Source of the DNA: Thermoplasmata archaeon
GTDB taxonomy: Archaea > Thermoplasmatota > Thermoplasmata > Thermoplasmatales > Thermoplasmataceae
NCBI GenBank assembly: GCA_021802165.1
Contig: JAKAAU010000136.1
Location: 1 to 5,010, forward strand
Direction: 5' to 3'
Length of the DNA stretch: 5,010 nt
Part shown: one piece after another, positions 1-5,010 of the stretch
Layout: the number at the start of each line of letters is the position of its first letter
How positions within the stretch are numbered: position 1 is the first letter of the stretch
Notes under the pieces: model-generated
Told to the model about the DNA's origin: nothing
The model's database searches: none
What the model saw: the letters and a program-made list of their open reading frames with translations, nothing else
Position numbers and translations under genes: made by a program

Positions 1-1338
1 CAGGGACCGGAAGTCGATAAGATGATCTATGGAACACACGGGGCTGTGCATATTGATTACACAATATCATTCGGTGTCAAATCCACAGTTAAATTCAGCC
101 TCAGCAACGGGAAATCTGCAACCTATACGGTAAATGGCAGCAGTCTTGGTAGCAGTCCATCCCTCAGTGGGGGATATTATAATGTTGTTGCCACAGAAAG
201 CAATGGCAGCACCATATCAAGGGAAATCTATGTTCCACATATAGAAACTGAGTCCATCACGTTGAATTACACACCGTCATATGCCAGCCCGAAATACACA
301 ATGTTTGTAGACGGTTTCTTCAGGTACACAGGAACCTCTGGCACCGTGAGTGCATATGAACTTGTAGGCAGTAATTTCGTTAATGTAAGTGCTGATGGCT
401 TTTACCCGGCCTCTGCTTCTGGAAATACCATTACATCTGTAACCATGACCCCAGAAAAAGTTCTCCTGAACGTATTCGTCTCAAATGGAAATGTAAATGT
501 AACAATGAATGGAAACAGCACAGAAAACAATGGAGGATACCATTATCTCATGATTAAGCCGGAAAATGTGGATATAAATGTGAGCAAGGCAGGGTATTCA
601 ACGTATAATAGATCTGTTGATCTAATACCGGGTGAAAGCAGATATGTATATGTGCTGCTGACACCGGATAATACCAGCCTTAAGGAGGCAACAGGCACAG
701 TTGAGAACATACAGTATGATTACAATATCAGCAATGCCAATATAACATATAATGGAAAATCCCTTGGATACACCAACCAGTCGGGCGAATATACGGTATT
801 TTTGAATGGAACAGAGGATTTAACATTCCATGAATACCTATACAACAACAATACAACAGCCATTTCTACAGGGAGTAATAATGTGGTTTATATGAGCCCT
901 GCCAGTGTATCCATTGTAATAGTAAATTTCAAAATCACTTACAGTCTTCCACTGGGATTCTATTTTGCCTTTGTTTCATGGGATAAATATCCATTGAATA
1001 ATTTTGCTGAATACGTTATATCATATTCAGGAAATTCTCTGATGCTTAATCCACATGCGGAGGTTATTACATCAAGCGGCACAGATTTTGCATTCCTTCC
1101 AGGAATGACTCCTGGAAAAACATATTATGTTACGGTAGACGCGTATTCCTCCAATGGGTCCTTTATATCATCAAATGAGGTTTCTGTCCATTACAGCCTG
1201 ATTTCTTATCTCATAAATATTCTGATATTGCTTGGCATACTGGCATATATAATATTCATAGTTCTGTTCTTCATGCGCAGGAAAAAGAGAAAAAAGGATC
1301 TGGAGGATGAAGAATTTGAATATTTTAAATATAATTAA
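1..1338 (+). CDS. Multidomain surface protein with PEGA-like and Fn3-like modules and a C-terminal membrane anchor (5' end outside window)
   Basis: The frame is open from base 1, so the Met at base 22 is probably internal and the gene starts off the left edge. Numbering from that Met, residues about 22-75, 91-145 and 147-213 look like three beta-sandwich repeats. The third is the best PEGA match (NGNVNVTMNG, then KAGYSTYNRSVDLIPG). Residues 220-293 resemble a carboxypeptidase-regulatory-like fold (TGTV...ANITYNGKSLGYTNQSGEYT). Residues 305-391 look like fibronectin III, including LPGMTPGKTYYVTVDAYSSN. A single hydrophobic helix spans about 393-418, followed by the basic stretch RRKKRKK and an acidic/aromatic tail, so the modules should face outside. 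About fifteen N-X-S/T sequons suggest N-glycosylation. No catalytic motif is visible. Large Thermoplasmatales proteases such as thermopsin relatives can carry comparable C-terminal modules, but the missing N-terminal part prevents a choice between enzyme, adhesin and S-layer-associated protein. Confidence 0.8.
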   Translation, partial: QGPEVDKMIYGTHGAVHIDYTISFGVKSTVKFSLSNGKSATYTVNGSSLGSSPSLSGGYYNVVATESNGSTISREIYVPHIETESITLNYTPSYASPKYTMFVDGFFRYTGTSGTVSAYELVGSNFVNVSADGFYPASASGNTITSVTMTPEKVLLNVFVSNGNVNVTMNGNSTENNGGYHYLMIKPENVDINVSKAGYSTYNRSVDLIPGESRYVYVLLTPDNTSLKEATGTVENIQYDYNISNANITYNGKSLGYTNQSGEYTVFLNGTEDLTFHEYLYNNNTTAISTGSNNVVYMSPASVSIVIVNFKITYSLPLGFYFAFVSWDKYPLNNFAEYVISYSGNSLMLNPHAEVITSSGTDFAFLPGMTPGKTYYVTVDAYSSNGSFISSNEVSVHYSLISYLINILILLGILAYIIFIVLFFMRRKKRKKDLEDEEFEYFKYN

Positions 1339-1358
1339 AAATTTTATAATTCTTTAAG
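1336..1358. terminator. Putative bidirectional T-rich terminator between convergent genes
   Basis: Two stop codons face each other with only 5 bases between them (1339-1343). The junction holds an A-run directly followed by a T-run (AAAAATTTT, 1337-1345), so each strand presents an oligo-T stretch just past its own stop codon. The plus strand adds TTCTTT further on. Archaeal RNA polymerase can terminate at T-rich tracts without a hairpin. The role is inferred from base composition and position only, and no strong stem was seen. Confidence 0.4.
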
Positions 1359-2369
1359 GATTTCTTTCCTTGCAGTATCCATGTTCTTTAATTTTTCATA
1401 ACCTATTTCAACTGATCTTGTTCTTAAGCCGCAGTCAGGGTTAACCCTGACAAGTTCAGGGGGCATTATGCCCAGCGTATAGTTTATCCTGTCCTTGATA
1501 AGCTGCACAGGCTCGATATAATCTATATGTACATCTGTGACGCCAAGGCCTATGAACTTCTTTCTGGTGTTGAGCTGCTGGAAATACTTTAAATCTTCAT
1601 AGCCCGGCCGTGATGAGTCTGAAAGACCAGGATCCAGGGAGTCCCTGTTTGCAAATTCGAGATTTAACCCGTCAATCTTTATGTCATTCATAACATCATA
1701 TAGCATACGGTAATCTGTGCTGTAGCATACATGTATTGTAAATTCACAGTTATCTATTCCTTCAACAGATCTGTTGAGTGAATCAACAACTATCTGCATC
1801 TCATCGGGATGTGTTGTTGTGGCCGGCTCATCCAGCTGGATTTCCAGTTTTTTCCCCGGATACTTGGAATCCCATAATTTCTTAAGGTTTTTCATTTCCT
1901 CATTGAGCAGAGATGCAAATGCCATGGCGGTTTCGTATCTGTCCCGGTAATGCTCATTAAATGACCAGTCCATCATGGTGTAAGGCCCGGTGACAGGAAT
2001 TTTTATATTAGAATAATCCCGTGACAGCAGGTATTCAAGCTCATCTGAATGGAACGATTCCTTTATTGATAAGTCCTGAACTATGCTTCCCTTTTTATAA
2101 TAGCGGTTGTCAAAAGACCTTACAGGGCCATAGAATTCAATGCCATTGATGCGGTTTGCCTGGTGTTCATACATTTCCCATCTGAACATTTCGCCACCTA
2201 CACCTATATTATCCAGCCCAGCATGCCTGAACAGGTCTATTGTTTCCTCCGTTGCCTTCTCTGAAAGCCTGTAATACTCATCTGTACCGTATATTTTATG
2301 AAATACTGTACTTAGATATTTTGGCTTCCTGAAACTTCCTATTTCCTGAGATATCAAATATTTTCCCAT
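1344..2369 (-). CDS. metE: Cobalamin-independent methionine synthase, catalytic (C-terminal) domain protein, MetE core
   Basis: This is a 341-residue stand-alone version of the catalytic TIM barrel of MetE, which moves a methyl group to homocysteine to make methionine in the cytoplasm. Numbering from the chosen ATG, the zinc and homocysteine-thiolate ligands of the family are all recognisable: His213 and Cys215 in TIHVCYS, Glu238 in NLEFANR and Cys313 in NPDCGLRTR. The conserved QLDEPA motif (Asp180, expected to contact the homocysteine amino group) and the N-terminal EIGSFRKP, a variant of the usual VGSFPRP, are also present. Bacterial MetE is one chain of about 750 residues; here the N-terminal half is the gene just upstream. 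The reading frame could begin at GTG 2378, but that codon lies inside an AGGTGA ribosome binding site, which sits 5 bases before ATG 2369, so ATG 2369 is preferred. The methyl donor (methyl-folate, another methyl-pterin, or a protein-bound methyl group) cannot be read from the sequence. Confidence 0.93.
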   Translation of the reverse strand: MGKYLISQEIGSFRKPKYLSTVFHKIYGTDEYYRLSEKATEETIDLFRHAGLDNIGVGGEMFRWEMYEHQANRINGIEFYGPVRSFDNRYYKKGSIVQDLSIKESFHSDELEYLLSRDYSNIKIPVTGPYTMMDWSFNEHYRDRYETAMAFASLLNEEMKNLKKLWDSKYPGKKLEIQLDEPATTTHPDEMQIVVDSLNRSVEGIDNCEFTIHVCYSTDYRMLYDVMNDIKIDGLNLEFANRDSLDPGLSDSSRPGYEDLKYFQQLNTRKKFIGLGVTDVHIDYIEPVQLIKDRINYTLGIMPPELVRVNPDCGLRTRSVEIGYEKLKNMDTARKEILKEL

Positions 2370-2370
2370 C

Positions 2371-3252
2371 TTATTCACCTATGCCTGATATAAGTTCTAT
2401 TTTTCTGTCAGCTATCATTCTCGGAAGGAAATCGAAATATTCCCTGTGGCTTACTATCACGCGGTCAGCATCTATGGAATCCAGAATTTTATTGATGCCC
2501 ACTACACTTTCCATCTTTGTGCTGTACCCATCTATGAGTTTTACACCGGGTACTGCAGAATTTAATCTTGAAATTTCGAAATTCTCCTGAGTGTAATCAG
2601 AAATAATGGAATACAACCTTCCCTTTATATTTCCTGGATAAAGCTTACCGGTTGTAACCAGCCTTATCTGGAATTCTGACAGTGATGAAAGGTCAAGCAC
2701 ATCCTTTTCCCCGTATGGAATAGGGTCATATATCACAACCTTCCTGAGTTTGAGCTGCCCCAGTATTTCCCTGTAAAGTTTCTCAACGCCTGCCTGAAAT
2801 TTATCATAGCTCAGCATGGTTCTGGACATTTTATAGAATGATAAGGGTGATGGAAGAAAAGCGTTAAAATGGTTCCCATCAGGAACATATAGGGGCAGTG
2901 GCGGGTTTTCATTAAGAGGCGAAAAATCGGCAGGGTCCATTGTAAGTCCGCCCATATAATTTATTACAGGCATCCTGTAAAAACTGTTGGTTTCCTTGAA
3001 TCTTGAAAGAGGGCCAAGATCAATCCCATCGGTCATAAGGCATATGGGCCTCAGTATATCATACCAGTTAAATAGAGGATCTGTGTGTTCTATACTGTTT
3101 TCATTAAGGGTGCTGTAAAATGATCTCTTTTCAGATTCAATTTCGCTGTTCAGGGAGGCGTCCGGAATTCTTCCTTTCTCCCATCTACCTATATGGAGCC
3201 TTAATTCATTGGTTTTCGGGTAAATGCCATAAACTAATTTTTCTACTTCCAT
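2371..3252 (-). CDS. MetE N-terminal-domain-like protein, partner of the methionine synthase core
   Basis: This 293-residue protein resembles the N-terminal barrel of cobalamin-independent methionine synthase, encoded separately as in several archaea. Visible family features are the opening YGIYPKTNELR with GRWEKGRI at residues 8-29, the segment NWYDILRPI followed by GIDLGPLSRF and NSFYRMPVI (about 62-97), and PDGNHFNAFLPSPLSFYKM (about 124-142). In full-length MetE this domain descends from the catalytic barrel but has lost zinc, and it helps bind the polyglutamyl folate tail and stabilise the catalytic half. It is shorter than the bacterial domain, and no HxC...E...C zinc set is present. 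It ends 1 base before the core ATG and is the first gene after a 61-base gap. ATG 3252 lacks an obvious Shine-Dalgarno but has a TATA-like element about 24 bases upstream, as expected for a leaderless transcript. Whether it binds a pterin or acts only as a structural subunit is unknown. Confidence 0.85.
   Translation of the reverse strand: MEVEKLVYGIYPKTNELRLHIGRWEKGRIPDASLNSEIESEKRSFYSTLNENSIEHTDPLFNWYDILRPICLMTDGIDLGPLSRFKETNSFYRMPVINYMGGLTMDPADFSPLNENPPLPLYVPDGNHFNAFLPSPLSFYKMSRTMLSYDKFQAGVEKLYREILGQLKLRKVVIYDPIPYGEKDVLDLSSLSEFQIRLVTTGKLYPGNIKGRLYSIISDYTQENFEISRLNSAVPGVKLIDGYSTKMESVVGINKILDSIDADRVIVSHREYFDFLPRMIADRKIELISGIGE
2375..2380 (-). promoter_or_regulatory. Ribosome binding site of the MetE core gene
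   Basis: AGGTGA on the minus strand matches the archaeal anti-Shine-Dalgarno core. It lies 5 bases before ATG 2369, inside the last codons of the preceding MetE N-domain gene, whose TAA is at 2373-2371. This decides the start of the downstream gene and suggests its translation is coupled to the upstream one. Confidence 0.75.
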
Positions 3253-3268
3253 GGCAGTTTATGTCAGG

Positions 3269-3280
3269 ATATTAATAAAA
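3269..3280 (-). promoter_or_regulatory. Putative TATA-box promoter of the metE operon, probably leaderless
   Basis: The minus strand reads TTTTATTAATAT here, within the 61-base gap between the S66 peptidase stop and the MetE N-domain start. Its centre is about 24 bases before ATG 3252, the usual archaeal TATA-to-transcription-start distance if the transcript begins at or next to the start codon. No purine-rich Shine-Dalgarno lies just before that ATG, which agrees with a leaderless mRNA. A second AT-rich run (ATATATTAA, around 3291-3299) is an alternative for a longer leader. Confidence 0.5.
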
Positions 3281-3313
3281 GATTTTTGCTTAATATATGA
3301 TTTTCAGTAATAA

Positions 3314-4246
3314 TCAGTCCACTACGGTTTCCATTAGCTCCATATATGGCTCCTCATCTCCTATCCTAATTTTTGCATTCAGTGGCAGAACCATCTGTTC
3401 CTCCCCGTGGCCGAACGGAGCGCCATAAAGTGATGGCTTGTTGATTTCATTCATGAACTTCTGCACAACATCCTCTATGGATGGCATTGGCTCCTCCTTG
3501 TCGAATATAGCTTTGAAATCCCCGAACACGAATCCGTTGAACTGTTCCACTATGTTCGCCAGCTTCATGCTGAAAAAGTACCGGTCAATATCACCGGAGG
3601 TTACATCTGTATCCTCTATGAAGAATATCCTACCTGACGTTTCCGGTATATAATTTGTGCCAAGAAGTGATGCAACGAGTGATATGTTTGTCCCCATGGA
3701 ATATCCCTCCGTTTTTCCCGGAATGATGTATTTTATCAGCCTGTCCCTGTACATGTTTATTTCATCGGATTTTCCTGAAAGTATCTGTAGAAATTCTTTG
3801 AATGAAGGTTTCGACAGATCATCCACATCAGAAGCAACCATGGGCCCATGGAATGTTACCATGTTGGAGTTCCTGTTGATTGCAAGGTGCAGAGCAGTAA
3901 TATCGCTGTAGCCCATGAATATCTTTGGATTTTCTGCTATGGCTTCATAATCCAGCAGAGATAGTATATGTATGCTACCGTATCCACCCCTTGCACAGAA
4001 TATGGCCTTGACATTATCATCCCTGAATGCCGACATAAGCTCCTCGGCCCGATCCTTTGCAGGTGCAGCAAGGTCATTTCTCTGGTTGAGTTTTTTGATG
4101 TTCTTGCCAACTGTAACACGATATCCCAGCTTTTTCAGCTTGGAGATTCCCCTGGATAGCTTAATCATATCCGGGGCACTTGCCGGTGCTATCACCCTTA
4201 TCTCGTCTCCCTGTTTTAATGCAGGTGGTTTTATTCTATTTTCCAT
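3314..4246 (-). CDS. S66-family serine peptidase (LD-carboxypeptidase / MccF-like)
   Basis: The 310-residue protein is close to the usual family length and is complete. Numbering from the chosen ATG, it has the N-terminal GDEIRVIAPASAPD strand, ARGGYGS (about 85-91), the nucleophile motif GYSDITALH with Ser114, the conserved HGPM (133-136), FFIED with Glu211, and the C-terminal APFGHGEEQMVLPL with His280. Ser114, Glu211 and His280 match the Ser-Glu-His triad spacing of known LD-carboxypeptidases. Family members cleave the L,D bond of murein tetrapeptides, or, as MccF, detoxify microcin C-type aminoacyl nucleotides. No signal peptide is seen, so it should be cytoplasmic. Thermoplasmatales have no murein, so peptide salvage, detoxification or cleavage of another amide is more plausible. 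The frame extends to TTG 4255, but GGAG at 4260-4257 is only 1 base from that codon and 10 bases from ATG 4246, so the ATG is preferred. With it, the gene overlaps the upstream M20 gene by 11 bases. Confidence 0.9.
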   Translation of the reverse strand: MENRIKPPALKQGDEIRVIAPASAPDMIKLSRGISKLKKLGYRVTVGKNIKKLNQRNDLAAPAKDRAEELMSAFRDDNVKAIFCARGGYGSIHILSLLDYEAIAENPKIFMGYSDITALHLAINRNSNMVTFHGPMVASDVDDLSKPSFKEFLQILSGKSDEINMYRDRLIKYIIPGKTEGYSMGTNISLVASLLGTNYIPETSGRIFFIEDTDVTSGDIDRYFFSMKLANIVEQFNGFVFGDFKAIFDKEEPMPSIEDVVQKFMNEINKPSLYGAPFGHGEEQMVLPLNAKIRIGDEEPYMELMETVVD

Positions 4247-5010
4247 GCCTATCAAACTCCGATTTTATAGAATTCAGTATCTGCTTATTTTCCATAATTT
4301 TCACTATGGCAGAGGATGACACATTTATGGTTGTCAAAAGGTTCTGCCTGGCCCTCTGGGGATTGGCAGCGTCCCGAAATTCATCTGAATGCCCTGGCAG
4401 CCCGGTTCCTATTTTCATGTCTATATGTCCCGTTGGCACTACAAGGCTTACGTTTGCTTCATCTGTGCTGCCACTGGCGGGCTCGTCGGTTTTATCTATA
4501 TTAATGGGTGCCAGCCCCTTCCTTTCCATCTCCTCCTGAAGGATGATATCAACTGTTCGGTTTGCGCTGTACTCTGTATACACAGGCATCAAATCGCTTA
4601 TATCCAGCGTTGCGCCGTAGCCTTCTGCTATGCCATGTGCAAGTTTTTTTACCTTTTCAACAAAGCCTGAAAGGTATGATGAACTTGAAGACCTGACATC
4701 CACCTCCATTACGGCCCTATCCGGAACAACATTGGATGCCTGCCCACCTTCCCTTATGACCATGCCTATGACTATGTTTTTGTCTCCCCTGGCAGAATCT
4801 CTAAGATTGTTGATGGCCCCGTAGGTTGTCACCAGTGCGTCCAGTGCATTGACCCCATAACAGGGTGAGGCAGCCATATGTGCTGCCTTTCCATGAAATG
4901 TGAATTCCATTTCTGCATCTGCAAGAGCCTTTGAACCAACTGCCCAGATGTCATCAGGGTGCATGCCTATAACAAAATCGATATCGCGGAATGCCCCCGA
5001 GGCTGCCATT
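4236..5010 (-). CDS. M20-family amidohydrolase / metallopeptidase (N-terminal part outside window)
   Basis: The visible 257 residues are the C-terminal part of an M20 amidohydrolase most like the ACY1L2/AbgB-type branch. These are two-metal enzymes that hydrolyse N-acyl or amide bonds of amino acids and small peptides. Numbering from the Met at 5009, visible motifs are GMHPDD with the metal-ligand candidate His17; EFTFHGKAAHMAASP (about 35-49) followed by GVNALDALV, the start of the dimerisation domain; REGGQASNVVPDRAVMEVDVR (86-106), returning to the catalytic domain; GSTDEANVSLVVPT (180-193); and GLPGHSDEF with the C-terminal ligand candidate His207. The region with the bridging Asp and the Glu-Glu catalytic pair lies off the right edge, so activity cannot be judged. 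The Met at 5009 aligns inside the family (MAASGAF corresponds to the usual segment before MHP), so it is not the start. The TAG at 4238-4236 lies inside the S66 gene, so the two are probably one transcript. The substrate is not readable. Confidence 0.9.
   Translation of the reverse strand, partial: MAASGAFRDIDFVIGMHPDDIWAVGSKALADAEMEFTFHGKAAHMAASPCYGVNALDALVTTYGAINNLRDSARGDKNIVIGMVIREGGQASNVVPDRAVMEVDVRSSSSSYLSGFVEKVKKLAHGIAEGYGATLDISDLMPVYTEYSANRTVDIILQEEMERKGLAPINIDKTDEPASGSTDEANVSLVVPTGHIDMKIGTGLPGHSDEFRDAANPQRARQNLLTTINVSSSAIVKIMENKQILNSIKSEFDRHGK
4257..4260 (-). promoter_or_regulatory. Probable ribosome binding site of the S66 peptidase gene
   Basis: GGAG on the minus strand lies inside the 3' end of the M20 gene, 10 bases before ATG 4246. 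The spacing is slightly long but usable, whereas the alternative TTG 4255 is only 1 base away. It supports translation of the S66 gene from the M20 transcript. Confidence 0.45.

Noticed and set aside
22..24. ATG at base 22 as the true start of the surface protein.
   Set aside because: The frame is open back to base 1, no ribosome binding site or TATA element is evident before it, and no signal peptide follows it, although the protein has a C-terminal anchor typical of exported proteins.
1097..1117. Inverted repeat TTCCAGG-7-CCTGGAA followed by an A-run, resembling a hairpin.
   Set aside because: It is within the Fn3-like module, where it encodes the typical LPGMTPGK turn. It is far from any gene end, and the run after it is A rather than T on the coding strand.
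2367..2378. Possibility that the two MetE genes are one gene broken by a frameshift or nonsense mutation.
   Set aside because: A well-placed AGGTGA and ATG sit at the junction, and both halves carry intact motifs to their ends. Separate N-domain and core genes are also a known archaeal arrangement.
3838..3851. Perfect 14-base palindrome CCATGGGCCCATGG.
   Set aside because: It lies inside the S66 gene and encodes the conserved HGPM motif, so codon choice for a conserved segment explains it. There is no sign of an operator or attachment site.
3968..4319. Long open frames on the plus strand opposite the S66 gene start and M20 end.
   Set aside because: They lie antisense to two genes with clear family motifs, overlap each other in several frames, and their translations show no recognisable domain.

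Overview
The window looks archaeal, most likely from the Thermoplasmatales (relatives of Thermoplasma, Ferroplasma or Cuniculiplasma). This is inferred from four things: a methionine synthase split into separate N-terminal and catalytic genes, AGGTGA-type ribosome binding sites inside operons beside a TATA-like leaderless promoter, a heavily sequon-rich surface protein held by a C-terminal membrane anchor, and frequent ATA and AGG/AGA codons. The sequence alone does not give the genus.

Layout. Bases 1-1338 (+ strand) hold the 3' part of a gene for a large exported protein. It has PEGA-like and other beta-sandwich modules, a fibronectin-III-like module, one membrane helix and a charged cytoplasmic tail. 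Its 5' end lies off the left edge. It converges, with only 5 bases between stop codons, on a run of four minus-strand genes. Read in their own direction these are: the C-terminal 257 residues of an M20 amidohydrolase (5010-4236, 5' end off the right edge); an S66 LD-carboxypeptidase/MccF-like serine peptidase (4246-3314); a stand-alone MetE N-terminal-domain protein (3252-2371); and the zinc-binding catalytic MetE core (2369-1344).

How the genes work together. The M20 and S66 genes overlap by 11 bases and are probably co-translated, which suggests a peptide or amide hydrolysis pair. A 61-base gap with a TATA-like element separates them from the two MetE genes. Those two are joined stop-to-start, with a ribosome binding site embedded in the end of the first gene, so they probably form a methionine synthase operon whose products act together to methylate homocysteine. 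Two start codons were moved inward from the longest possible reading frame because the ribosome binding sites point to internal ATG codons.

No RNA gene, mobile element, CRISPR array or long repeat was seen. Every stretch longer than 61 bases is coding. I found no strong evidence for a wholly new system. The points most worth following up are the S66-M20 pair in a lineage without murein, the split methionine synthase with an unknown methyl donor, and the modular surface protein whose N-terminal part is missing.
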